From positions 9,246,039 through 9,310,038 of the forward strand of contig ML661900.1 of assembly GCA_007570785.1 (NCBI GenBank): 64,000 bases of DNA, written 5' to 3'. Under the pieces are notes generated by a model. The model was not told where the DNA came from. It searched no databases and saw only the letters and a list, made by a program, of their open reading frames with translations. The DNA is from Antilocapra americana. Taxonomy: Eukaryota > Chordata > Mammalia > Artiodactyla > Antilocapridae. Position 1 is the first letter of the stretch, and each line of letters begins with the position of its first letter. Below are positions 1-10,509 of the stretch, piece by piece. Both the position numbers and the translations under genes were made by a program.

Positions 1-446
1 ATAGGTTGAGAAAAACGCTTCAATTTGAAGTCTGGTTGCATAGAAGATAGGAGACCTAAAAGTCGGGTATTAAAATAAAATATTTAGTCACCTGGAAAGT
101 ATGATTCTGTCTTATATCAATTTACTAAAATAGTCTCATGAAGTAGTTTGTTATTGGAATGTCTATTTTATTTATTTATTAATTCGCTACTTTACAGTAA
201 TGTGTTACTAGGTTTCTTTGGGTAATAAATGCTTGTTGGGGGATATGTGAAGGTTAATTACCTTTGGTTCTAACTTTAAGAATTTGCATTCCTACAAGAT
301 AAAAACAAAAATGCATATTTAATATTAAAAGTCAAGATAGATGATTATGTAGATTATAAAATATATGAGTAACATTATATGTGGGAGGTAATATTTAAAA
401 CCATATATCTAACAAAGAATCCGTTCATATCTAGAATATTCAGTTC
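1..446. other. AT-rich single-copy-like DNA, nothing recognised
   Basis: No open frame of note and no repeat that I recognise. The BovB to the right begins abruptly near 447 without its usual 3' end, so a deletion or old breakpoint lies at this boundary. Confidence 0.5.
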
Positions 447-1827
447 GGTTGCTGCAGTGATTTTGGAGCCCAGAAAAATAAAGTCAGCCACTTTTCCCCC
501 ACTATTTCCTATCTATTTGCCATGAAGTGATGGGCCCAGATGCCATGATCTTAGTTTTCTGAATGTTGAGCTTTAAGCCAACTTTTTCACTCTCTTCTTT
601 CACTTTCATCAAGAGGCTCTTTAGTTCTTCCTCACTTTCTGCCATAAGGGTGGTATCATTTGCATATCTGAGGTTATTGATATTTCTCCCAGCAATCTTG
701 ATTCCAGCTTGTGCTTCCTTCCTCTGGCCCAGCATTTCTCATAATTTACTCTGCCTATAAGTTAAATAAGTAGAGTGACAATATACAGCTTTGACATATT
801 CCTTGTCCTATTTGGAACCAGTTTCCTTGTCCAGTTCTAACTGTTGCTTCCTGACCTGAGTACAGATTTCTAAGAGGCAGGCCAGGTGGTCTGGTATTCC
901 CATCTCTTTCAGAATTTTCCACAGTTTATTGTGATCCACACAGTCAATGGCTTTGGCATAGGCAATAAAGCAGAAATAGATGTTTTTCTGGAACTCTCTT
1001 GCTTTTTCAATGATCCAGCAGATGTTGGCAATTTTGATCTCTGATTCCTCTGCCTTTTCTAAAACCAACTTGAACATCTGGAAGTTCACAGTTCATATAT
1101 TGCTGAACACTGGCTTGGAGAATTTTGAACATTGCTTTACTAGCATGTGAGATGAGTGCAATTGTGTGGTAGTTTGAGCATTCTTTGGCATTGCCTTTCT
1201 TTGGGATGGAATGAAAAGTGACCTTTTCCATTCCTGTAGCCACTGCTGAGTTTTCCAAATTTGCTGGCATATTGAGTCAGCATTTTCACAGCCTCATCTT
1301 TTAGGATTTGAAATAGCTCAACTGGAATTTTGTCACTTCCACTCACTTTGTTCGTAGTGATGCTTCCTAAGGCCCACTTAACTTCACATTCCAGGATATT
1401 TGGTTTCTATGTGAGTGATCACACCATCATGATTATCTGGGTTGTGAAGATCTTTTTTGTACAGTTCTTCTGTGTATTCTTGCCACCTCTTCTTAATATC
1501 TTCTGCTTCTGTTAGATCCCTACCATTTCTGTCCTTTTTTGAGTCTATCTTTGCATGAAATGTTCCTTTGGTATCTCTAATTTTCTTGAAGAGATCTCTA
1601 GTCTTTCCCATTCTATTCTTTTCCTCTATTTCTTTGCATTGATCACTGAGGAAGGCTGTATTATCTCTCCTTGCTATTCTTTGGGACTCTGCATTTGAAT
1701 GGATATATCTTTCCTTTTCTCCTTTGCTTTTCACTTCCTTCTTTTCACAGCTATTTGTAAGGCCTCCTCAGACAGCCATTTTGCTTTTTTGCATTTCTTT
1801 TTCTTGGGGATGGTCTATGCCCTGACC
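447..1827 (-). mobile_element. BovB (RTE LINE), 3' segment of a 5'-inverted copy
   Basis: The minus strand reads through the BovB polyprotein from the endonuclease-RT linker (IPKKK- and LSEEAL-like at 1740-1822) to the start of the region after the RT palm (QKTKIMASGPITSWQID near 505-560). The most 3' part of the family (LLLGRKVMTNLD through the end of the ORF) is missing, so the left end is truncated or deleted. At 1827 the element flips orientation and the adjacent 1828-2407 carries the upstream endonuclease part on the plus strand. Several frameshifts separate the frames, so the copy is dead. Confidence 0.93.
502..1734 (-). pseudogene. BovB reverse transcriptase remnant, frameshifted
   Basis: This is the reverse transcriptase part of a BovB ORF, which in intact elements copies element RNA at a nicked chromosomal site. 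Readable in order on the minus strand: a KDRNGRDLTEAEDIKKRWQEY stretch (1400-1560), the PVELFQILKDEAV and SIPKKGNAKECSNY region (1140-1340), then YFCFIAYAKAIDCVDHNKLW, a decayed motif A (about 915-1000), and NNLRYANDTTLMAESEEE (about 620-690). The catalytic YADD box reads YAND here, which would abolish metal binding. The parts lie in at least four frames. It is a relic, not a gene. Confidence 0.9.
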
Positions 1828-2407
1828 AGTAATGCTGAAGAAGCTGAACAGTTCTTTGAAGACCTTCATGACCTTCTAGAACTAACACCCAGAAAAGATT
1901 TCCTTTTCATTATAGGGGACTGGAATGAAAAAATAGAAAGTCAAGAAACACCTGGAGTAGCAGGCAAACTTGGCCTTGGAGTACAGAAAGAAGCAGGGCA
2001 AAGGCTAATAGAGTTCTGCCAAGAGAACACATTGGTCATAGCAAATGCCCTCTTCCAACAACACAAGAGAAGACTCTACACATGGACATCACCAGATGGT
2101 CAATATCGAAATCAGATTGATTATATTCTTTGCAGTCAAAGATGGAGAAGCTGTATACAGTCAGCAAAAATAAGACCCAGAGCTGACTGTGGCTCAGATC
2201 ATGAACTCCTTATTGCCAAATTCAGACTGAAATTGAAGAAAATGGAGAAAACCACTAGACCATTCAGGTATAACCTAAATCAAATCCCTTATGACTATAC
2301 AGTGGAAGTGAGAAATAGATTTAAGGGACTAGATCTGATAGACAGAATTCCAGATGAACTATGGACGGAGGTTCGTGACATTGTACAGGAGACAGGAATC
2401 AAGACCC
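1828..2407 (+). mobile_element. BovB inverted 5' segment (endonuclease region)
   Basis: Plus-strand BovB sequence encoding the second half of the apurinic-type endonuclease. It ends at 2407 in GGAATCAAGACC, exactly where the minus-strand segment resumes (AGACCATCC, reverse complement of 1820-1828) in the uninterrupted family. The two segments therefore abut in element coordinates but face opposite ways. This is the twin-priming signature: the inverted part's outer end is the internal break and its inner end (1828) is the 5' truncation. Confidence 0.9.
1828..2407 (+). pseudogene. BovB endonuclease fragment
   Basis: One open frame spans the endonuclease piece, with the family's landmarks in order: GDWN (1915-1926), a YTWTSPDGQYRNQIDYIL block (about 2080-2130), and GSDHELL (2191-2211) with the catalytic Asp-His pair. 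It then runs into the linker (RFKGLDLIDRIPDELW). The frame extends upstream to 1699, but that leader is antisense of the flipped BovB segment and not real coding sequence. The N-terminal half of the endonuclease, with its first metal-binding residues, is absent. Dead fragment. Confidence 0.88.
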
Positions 2408-2459
2408 ATGTGAGGATGCATTCATCCCCACAAAAAAGAATGCATATGAAGGATTCTCA

Positions 2460-3420
2460 AACTTCCCAGTAAAAATCAAATAGCCCATTTACAGATTGGT
2501 CAAAAGACATGAATAGATATTTCAATGAAGAGGGTGTGGAAATAAACTCAGGAATAGATGGTCCACATCATTAGCTACTAGGGAAACACAGATTAAACCA
2601 ATTGTGATATTACTGCATACTTACCAGAATGGCTAAAATAAAGCATCAATAACAGCAAATGCTGGTGAAGATGCTAAAAAGCTAGATCATTCATACAAGG
2701 TTAGACTGTAAAACAGAACAGACCCCTAGGAAGCAGTTTTTCAGTTATTATACAACACTAAACATGTACTTATCACAAGGTCTAGCAATCAAACTCTTGT
2801 ATATCTACCCCAGAGAAAGAAAGATGTATGTTCACACAAAAGCTAATACATAAATATTCATGCCAACTTTATTTATAATTGTTCCAAACTGGAAACAAAC
2901 TAATTGTCAATCCATGAATGGTTAAACAAATGATAATAAATCTGTATCATGGAGTGTTGTAAAAAGGAGTGATGTACTGATACATACAACAACTGGGAGT
3001 CATGTCAGAGAAATTGAGCAAAGTGGGAAAAGCCAGCATTAAAAGGTTACATAGAGTATGTTTCTGTCTATAAAATATTAATTAAATAACAAAATTATCA
3101 AGATGATGAATAGATTAGTGTTTGCCAGGCATTAGCAATGGGTAGTGGGGAAAGGGTGTAAGGATATAAGGAAACCTTCTGGTTGGTGATGGAACAGTGC
3201 TGTATTTTGACTGTGGTGATGGTTACATAGATCTGCACACATGATGAAATTGTGTAGGATTTTATACTCATCTATACAACAAACAGATGAGTGAGCATAG
3301 GACTGGTGAAACCTGAATAAGCTCTGTAGATTATACTAAACTTCTGTTTTATATTGTTTTATATTTCAATCCTGTTTTGCAGGATTTGGGGTAAAACTGA
3401 ATTAAAGTAACATGGGACTT
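2460..3420 (+). mobile_element. Old L1, end of ORF2 and 3' UTR
   Basis: Degenerate L1 beginning at the ORF2 stretch corresponding to a DQWSKDMNR-like segment (CAGATTGGTCAAAAGACATG near 2491-2510). It continues through the typical slow-decay landmarks: the CTACCCCAGAGAAAGAAA stretch, the TTATTTATAATTGTTCCAAA stretch, and a 3' UTR with repeated GTGATGGTTACAT-type text near 3200. No open frame survives. The subfamily was not resolved; it is probably an L1M-age copy. Confidence 0.75.
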
Positions 3421-3580
3421 CCCTCTATAATTTTTGGTTTTTCTATTTCCTATGAATTTCTATTTCAAAATAAAAAGATACTACATGATATAGATATTCA
3501 CAGTGAAGAAACAAGATGTAATTTTATTTGAAAAAAATGAAAAGGAACCTAAATAATGATAAGTGTTTGGCTTGCTTAAT

Positions 3581-3730
3581 GGACTTCCCTGGTAGCTCAG
3601 ATGGTAAAGAATCTACCTACAATGCAGGAGACCAAGGTTTGACCCCTGGATTGGGAAGATTCTCTGAAGAAGGGAATGGCAAACCCACTTCAGTATTCTT
3701 GACTGGAGAGCTCCATGGACAGAGGAGCCT
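3581..3730 (+). mobile_element. Bov-tA SINE with 13-bp target-site duplication
   Basis: Starts GGACTTCCCTGGTAGCTCAG (tRNA-Glu-like head with A box), then a decayed B box and the BovB-derived body ending GACAGAGGAGCCT. It is flanked by a perfect direct repeat GGCTTGCTTAATG at 3569-3581 and 3731-3743, the expected target-site duplication of LINE-mediated insertion. The body is shorter than full length. Confidence 0.93.
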
Positions 3731-3866
3731 GGCTTGCTTAATGTTTAGAGGGCTCCATGTTTAAGACAGAAGGACCTTATTAGAGAGTATATGTACATGC
3801 ATGTGTTCAAAGCCCAGAGGGTTGTATGTTTGTTCTCTGTATCCTTCTGTTTTTCTGATCGTCTGT

Positions 3867-4300
3867 CAGTTCAATTGCTCAGTCATGTCTGACTCTTTGC
3901 AACCCCGTGGGCTGCAGCACACCAGGCCTCCCTATCACCAACTCCCAGAGTTTACTGAAACTCATGTCCATCAAGTTGGTGATGCCATCCAACCTCTCAT
4001 CCTCTATTATCCTCTTCTCCTCCCACCTTCAATCTTTCCCAGCATCAGGGTCTTTTCAAATGAGTCAGCTCTTTGCATCAGGTGGCCAAAGTATTGGAGT
4101 TTCAGCTTCAGCATCAGTCCTTCCAATTAATATCCAGGACTGATCTCCTTTGGGATGGACTTGTTAGATCTCCTTGCAGTCCAAGGAACTCAAGAGTCTT
4201 CTCCAGCACCACATTCAAAATCATCAATTCTTTGGTGCTCAGCTTTCTTTGTAGTCCAACTCTCACATCCATACATGACTACTGGAAAAACAATAACTGA
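3867..4300 (-). mobile_element. BovB 3' end, 5'-truncated
   Basis: Antisense BovB 3' terminus, beginning CAGTTCAATTGCTCAGTCATG and ending in TACATGACTACTGGAAAAAC. The minus strand encodes the last part of the BovB protein ([20 protein letters not shown]). A short direct repeat GTCTGT at 3861-3866 and 4303-4308 may be the target-site duplication. Confidence 0.93.
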
Positions 4301-4473
4301 CTGTCTGTAGGGTGAGTTAAAAAAGGGAGAGAGCTTGGGATTCTAGAAAACTGTAAACATATGAGAGTGTTCAGGGGCATAAAGGCTACTTTGCACTGGG
4401 AATACAGTTTGCATTTGGTCTTCCAGAAATATTTTCTCAAGTTCATACTATTTTTCCTTTTCAGCATGTACAA

Positions 4474-4497
4474 ATATATATATATATATATATATAT
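4474..4497. repeat. (AT)12 microsatellite
   Basis: Uninterrupted AT dinucleotide run of 24 bases. Likely length-polymorphic. Confidence 0.97.
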
Positions 4498-4651
4498 TAG
4501 TATGATCTTCTTCAATGAATGCATCATTGTTTCCTAAGAGAAAAGTTGAAGGTGAAATACAGAAGTCTATTTCTTTTTTTTTTTTTTTGACTTTATAGCA
4601 TCTTTAATAAGTTTGTATCTTACAGGAGTATTCCATATTTTCTGTTTCTTT

Positions 4652-5329
4652 TTTTTTTTCTTTACATTATCGTGTTGGTTTTGCCATACATTGACATGAA
4701 TCTGCCATGGGTATACATATGTTCCCCTTCCAGAACCCCCCTCCCTCCTCCCTCCCGATTCCCTCTCCCTGGGTCATCCCGGTACACCAGCCCCAAGCAT
4801 CAGACCTGGGCTGGCGATTGATTTCACATATGATAATTAACATGTTTCAATGCCATTCTCCCATATCATCCCACCCTTGCCCTCTTCCACAAAGTCCACG
4901 AAACTGTTCTATACATCTGCGTTTCTTTTGCTGTCTCGCATGCAGGGTTCTCGTTACCATCTTTCTAAATTCCATATCTGTGTGTTAGTATACTGTATTG
5001 TTGTTTTTTCTTCTGGCTTACTTCACTCTGGATAATAGGCTCCAGTTCTGTCCACCTGAGTAGAACTGATTCAAATGAATTCTTTTTAATGGCTGAGTAA
5101 TATTCCATTGTGTATATGTACCACAGCTTTCTTATCCATTCTTCTGTTGATTGGCATCTAGGTTGCTTCCATGTCCTGGCTATTGTAAACAATGCGGCGA
5201 TGAACATTGGGGTACACGTGTCTCTTTTAATTCTGGTTTCCTCGGTGTGTATGCTGAGCAGTGGGATTGTTGGGTCATATGCCAGTTCTATTTTCAGTTT
5301 TTTAAGGAATCTCCACACTGTTCTCCATA
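4652..5329 (-). mobile_element. Young bovid L1, 3' end, 5'-truncated
   Basis: Begins with the poly(T) complement of an A tail, then GTTGGTTTTGCCATACATTG, the hallmark of the young bovid L1 3' UTR in antisense. The minus strand encodes the L1 ORF2 C-terminus ([32 protein letters not shown]). Direct repeat GTTTCTTT at 4644-4651 and 5330-5337 is a plausible target-site duplication, though it is T-rich and so weak. Upstream, 4568-4590 is another T run. Confidence 0.93.
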
Positions 5330-5342
5330 GTTTCTTTAAGCC

Positions 5343-6685
5343 ATAAATGCTCTGTAAATATATCACAGAGCAGTGAATATTTATTTCACTTTATATTGGG
5401 CTGTATTCTACTAGAAAGTGTATTAGAATATCTTTTTTAATGTTATTTAATTTTAAAGTTAAAATTTTTATACTTTAATATTTCTTATATTCACATATTA
5501 ATTTGATTATCTTCGATATCAGTCTGAAAAGCCATCAAAATGCATATTCTAAATGCTATTTAGGTACCTTTGGTGGGGGTAGGAGAAGAATGGTACAGTT
5601 TCTAAGAAATAAAGATTAATATCCTATTCATCTTTAGGTTTTTTAGATAACACACTCTACTTTTTATTATATAAAATAAAATGCTAGTAAACTGCTTTGA
5701 AGAATGTTACACCTAACTCCACATCTCTTAAACAGAGTTTCTCTTTATTGCAAATCAATATTGAATGTAACCGCAACTTTTTACATACGTTTTACCTTTA
5801 TTTAGAATAATTCATTCCCTTTACCCGAATATTAAGGTTTACTTCCCGACATCTACAGATCACTGAATATCATCTATGTTACTGCCCAAAACAGCTACTT
5901 GAGGAGAAATTGTAAACATCAAAGCAAAATGTAATCCTTTTTCACAGTTGAAAGCCCAAGTTGAAATAAATGAAAGCCTTTCACAAAATCAATGCTGTCT
6001 ATGAAGTATTTAGATAGAAATCTGCTGCCAGTTCTCAGCATTCAAGCTACAGGTAAACAACTTTGGGTCAGGAATATCACATATTGTTGTCCAGAATGTT
6101 GAGTAAATTTTACTCCCTTGTTCATGATGTGTCATCATAATCTGCTTAAGTTCCTTCTGTTACTTTATACATGATTTATTCATTTAAATGAATGAATAAA
6201 TCTCTCTCTCTTCATTTCTCTCCCTTTGTTTACAACCATTCTGGTCCAGCTAGAGTTCATCCTTTGGTCTGTTTATGTTCTTATGAAATGTATATATTGT
6301 TCTTTGATGTATTTTGGTTTAATAACATTATAAATTTTGTTTTGTGTATTGCTTTCTTTTCTTAGTTCTGTCTTATTTGCTATGAATATCTAGTCTGTTG
6401 CATCTGTATACTGTACCACAAGGTGCATCTACCATAGCTTGTATGTCCAATTCACCAAAAAAGGGATGAGGATAGTATTTATTCCCCTGCCACTGATAGG
6501 TAAGTGAGCATCTTTTCCCTATGGACTGTCTGTCCAGGAGAACTGCGAGGTCATGCCATGTGTACATTTAATTTAACTAGGAGCTGTCAGTTTCTTCTCT
6601 CCAGCGAGTATACCAGTCTTCCATGCAACCAGCAGGACTTTGGGTTCCAGATCCATGTAACCCCTTGAATATTGACATTATTCAG
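5343..6685. other. Single-copy-like AT-rich DNA
   Basis: No repeat family or exon recognised. Two small palindromes occur: TGCTCTG (5348-5354) pairing with CAGAGCA (5366-5372), and a perfect 16-base palindrome ATTCATTTAAATGAAT at 6178-6193. The part from about 6240 has the T-rich texture of an old antisense LINE 3' UTR but I cannot name it. Confidence 0.45.
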
Positions 6686-6689
6686 AATT

Positions 6690-9235
6690 TTATTCTTTTC
6701 ATTTTCTTTTAAACTTTTTATTTTGCATTGACGTATAACTGATTAACAAACAGTTCTGTGATAGTTTTAGGTGAACAGCAAAAGGATTCAACCATACATA
6801 TACATGTATCCATTCTCCCCCAAATTCCCCTTCCATCCAGGCTGCCACATAACATTGGATAGAGTCCCATATGCTATACAGTAGGTCCTTGTTTGTAATC
6901 CATTTTCAATATTGCATAGTATATGTATCTGTCCCAAATACCAGAACTATCCCTTCCTGCTACCCTTCTTCCCCAGCAACCATAAGCAGTTCTATAAGTC
7001 TGTGAATCTGTTTCTGTTTTGTAAGTAAGTTCATTTGTATCATTTCTTTTTAGATTCCACATGTAAGGGATGTCATATATTTCTCCTTCTCTGTCTGACA
7101 TACTTCACTCAGAATGACACTCTCTAGGTCCATCCATATTGCTGTAAATGGCATTGTTTCATTATTTTTAATGTCTGGGTATTGTTCCATTGTATATATG
7201 TACCACATCTTATTTCTGTCCCTGTGTTCATGGACATTTAGGTTGTTTCCATGTCTTCACTATTGTAAACAGTGCTGGAGTCAGCATTTAGTTCTTAACC
7301 AGTCTGGTATATAGTGACATTTAATTGTTGCTTTTTTTATTATGTCTCCAACTCACACTTTATTTGTGAATATCTTGTTCTACTCATAGATTTCCTCGCT
7401 GTAAATCACCTATTCATAATGAAACATAATGCCTCCAGCTTTGTATTTCTTATTCAACATTGCTTTAGCATTGGGGTTTTTTGTTATGATTCTATACAAA
7501 TTTTTCGTATTATTAATTCTACTTCTTTGGCATGTACCACTGGAATTTTGATAGAGATTGTACTGAATCTGTAGATTGCTTTGGGTAGTAAGAGATTTAA
7601 TAATATTAATTTTTCCAATCTATGAACATGGAATATCTTTGCACTTGTATCATCTTTAAATTCTTTCATTAATATCTTACAGTTTTAAGTATGAACATAT
7701 TTCACCTCCTTGATTAAATTTACTCCTAGGTATTTTATTCTCTTAATACAATTTTGAATGGAATTAGTGTCTTTATTTATTCTTCTGCTCTGTCATTATT
7801 AGTATGCAAAGACAAAAGAGATTTTATATTGATTATGTATCTTAAAACCATACTGAATTCCTTTGTTAATTCCAACAAGTTTTTTTTTTTTGATTGATTC
7901 TTTAGGGTACTCTATAAGTAATATCATATCATCTGCAAATAGTAACAGTTTTACTTCCTTTCTGACTGGATGCCTTTTAATTCTCTTTTTTGCCTAATTG
8001 GTCTAATTAAGACTTTCAGTACTATGTTGAACAAAAGTAGTGAAGGGGGGCAATCTTGTCTTGTTCTTGAACTAGAGGAAAGGGTTTTCACTGTTCACAT
8101 TTTGAGTATGATGTTAGGTGAGGGTGTGTTATTTGTGGCCTTCATTATGTTGAGGTGGCTTATTGGTAAGAACCCATCTGCCAAAACAAGCAATGCAGGA
8201 TATGCAGTTCTGGTTCATCTGTGAGTTGGGAAGATCTCCTGGAAGAAGAGATGGCAACCCAACCCAGTATTCTTGCCCAGAAAATCCTATGGCAGAGGAG
8301 CCTAGTGGGCTATAGCCCATGGGGTTGCAAAAAGTAAGACATGACTGAGCACACATGCATGCATGTTCCCTCTATACCCACCTTGTTGAGAGGTTTTTTT
8401 GTAAATAAATGCTGAATTTTGTCAAATGCCTTTTTTGCATCTATTGACATGATCATATGATTGTTATACTTTATTTTGGTAATGTATCATGCTGAGTGAT
8501 TTGAAGATGTTAAACCATCCTTTAATCTTTAGTATAAACCTTATTTGATCATAGCATGTGACCTTTTGACTTTATTGTTGAATTTGGTTTGCGATATTTC
8601 GTTGAAGATTTTCACATTTATGTTCACGAGGGATACTGGCCTATACATATCTTTTCTTACGATATCCTTGTCTGGGTTTGTTATGACGTTAAACTGGCCT
8701 CATATAATGACTTTATAAGAGTTCTCTCCTCTTTTGTTTTTGAAGAATTTGAGAAGGATTTTTTCTTGATTCTTCTTTAAATGTTAGGTAGAATTCACCA
8801 GTGAAGCTATCTTTTCCTGGACTTCTGCTTGTTGGGAGGTTTGTCATTACTGGTTTAATCTCCTTACCAATAATCAATCTGCTAATATTCTCTGTTTCAT
8901 TATGGTTCAGTCTTGGTGGCTTGTATGTTTCTAAAAGTTTGTCTATGTTGTCCTGTTTGTTGGCACATAATGATTAATAGTAGTCTCTTATGATCCTTTG
9001 TGTTTCTGTGGTATCAGTAGCGACATATTCTTTCTAATTTCTGTATTTATTTGATTTATTTTTCTTTTTTCTTGGTGATTCTAGCTAAAGGCTTGTCATT
9101 TTTAAAGATCTTTGCAAGAGCCAGCCCTTAGTTTTAATAATCTTCTCTATTGTCTTTATTTCTCTTATTTCTGCTCTAATATTTATTTCCTTGCTTGCAT
9201 TACCTTTGGATAAACTTCTCAGTTTAACCATATTA
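6690..9235 (-). mobile_element. Old L1, 3' UTR and ORF2 in antisense
   Basis: Starts with an antisense L1 3' end (AACTTTTTATTTTGCATTGACG, then CCATCCATATTGCTGTAAATGG and CCATTGTATATATGTACCAC near 7128-7205). It continues through antisense ORF2 landmarks: ATTTTGATAGAGATTGTACTGAATCTGTAGATTG-like text at 7545-7575, TTACTCCTAGGTATTTTATTC at 7720-7740, and TCTTGTCTTGTTCTTGAACT near 8050. A Bov-tA interrupts it at about 8155-8362, after which the L1 continues with no gap. No frame is intact. Some sequence near 7310-7390 is rearranged or deleted. Confidence 0.82.
8155..8362 (+). mobile_element. Bov-tA SINE inside old L1
   Basis: GGCTTATTGGTAAGAACCC, a decayed tRNA-like head, leads into the Bov-tA body (GGCAACCCAACCCAGTATTC, then GACATGACTGAGCACAC). 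L1 text resumes after it at CCCTCTATACCCACC, so the SINE is younger than the L1. The first bases of the SINE head are lost. Confidence 0.88.
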
Positions 9236-9239
9236 TCTA

Positions 9240-10194
9240 TAAAACCTGCAATAAATTGAATAAATGAATAGATATTTAAAAAAAATCATTTTATGGACAA
9301 AAGTTGAAAATCATCTAGCCAACATTAAATGTTAGTATGTGACTTTAGGGTGCCAGGAACTTTATATTCCCCCTAGAAAAGTAAAGAAGAAATAAACTAA
9401 ATACAATTTTTCTTTCTTAGTACTTTTTGGTTCATACATATCTAACATATTGTTTGCCAGGAATCAACTTTGTGCTAGAAAAATATGACTGCTTTCACCA
9501 AGAAAGTGAAACAAGTTCAATGTACTAAGTTTTCTTAAATTTAATGAAAAAAAATCAGAGTAATATTTTTACACTGTTGCTAGAAGATATACAGGAATGA
9601 AATGCAAAACAGGTATACCTATTGTCAACTTGAAATTCAAAAATGCTCTTAAAAATTTTGTACTTAATATGAATGTCTGTGTTGACAAGATTGCCAGGTA
9701 CTCTTTAAACTGTGGAATTACTCCCTTTTTAAACATTCAGTATAAAAAGAAGAATGTTCATCAAGGCAAGTATGAAACTATATGCACAATTTCTCAGTCA
9801 TTTTAATGGAAATTCTGTATTTAACTCCCCATGCTCTCATTAAGCTCAACTCAGAAGATGCTTTAATCTGTTTAATTGTTTATAAAGTTTTATATTTTTT
9901 CTATGAAAATAACTTTTCTACTGAGTTGATTTTATTCAGTCTGAAGATGTGGAATATAGCCATTTTATTTTTATTTTAAGAAAATGCCTTTAAAATATAT
10001 CAAAAAGAAAATACTATTATAAAATAACATTAGAATGTTGAAAATGCAATCAAATGTAATAAGCATGTGATTATCAAATGCAAATGTATATGTATATATA
10101 TGGCTTTATATCCAAATTTAATCTTATCTATACCTCAGCATTAACATATTCATCTTATTGCAAATACAAAATAACTAATGGGAGCTCAGCAGAA
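9240..10194. other. AT-rich DNA, nothing recognised
   Basis: No recognisable repeat, exon or RNA gene. Reading frames here are short and lack any motif. A short TATATG-rich patch lies at 10085-10100. Confidence 0.45.
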
Positions 10195-10195
10195 A

Positions 10196-10507
10196 TGAAG
10201 TGAAAGTCACTCAGTGTGTCTGACTCTTTGCTACCCATGGACTGTAGAGTCCGTGGAATTATCCAAGCCAGAATACTGGAGTGGGTAGCCTTTCCCTTTC
10301 AAGGGGATCTTCCCAACCCAGGGATTGAACCCAGATCTTCTGCATTGCAGGCAGGTTCTTTACCAGTTGAGCCACAAGAGAAGCCCAAGAATCCTGGAAT
10401 GGGTAGCCTATTCCTTCTCCAGTGGATCTTCCTGAACCAAGATTTGAACCAGGGTCTCTTGCATTGCAGGCAGATTCTTTAATAACTGAGCTGTCAGAGA
10501 AGCCATT
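10196..10507 (-). mobile_element. Bov-tA SINE with duplicated (dimeric) head half
   Basis: Antisense Bov-tA. The region running from GAATACTGGAGTGGGTAGCC to the tRNA-like GAGCCACAAGAGAAGCC (about 10270-10386) is repeated in tandem as 10388-10504 (GAATCCTGGAATGGGTAGCC to GAGCTGTCAGAGAAGCC). The copies diverge at many sites, so the duplication is old or was inherited from a dimeric source element. Confidence 0.85.
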
Positions 10508-10509
10508 TT

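Noticed and set aside
1699..2472. 257-codon open frame that could look like a novel gene
   Set aside because: It is a chimera: the first 40 or so residues are antisense of the inverted BovB segment, the rest is BovB endonuclease, and the tail is old L1.
3581..3660. tRNA-like heads with A and B boxes in Bov-tA copies
   Set aside because: These are SINE promoters derived from tRNA-Glu, lacking cloverleaf integrity; not tRNA genes.
4474..4497. AT runs as replication-origin or promoter signals
   Set aside because: Simple microsatellites; nothing nearby supports an origin or a promoter.
6178..6193. 16-base perfect palindrome ATTCATTTAAATGAAT
   Set aside because: AT-rich palindromes of this size arise by chance in AT-rich DNA, and there is no repeat or gene context.
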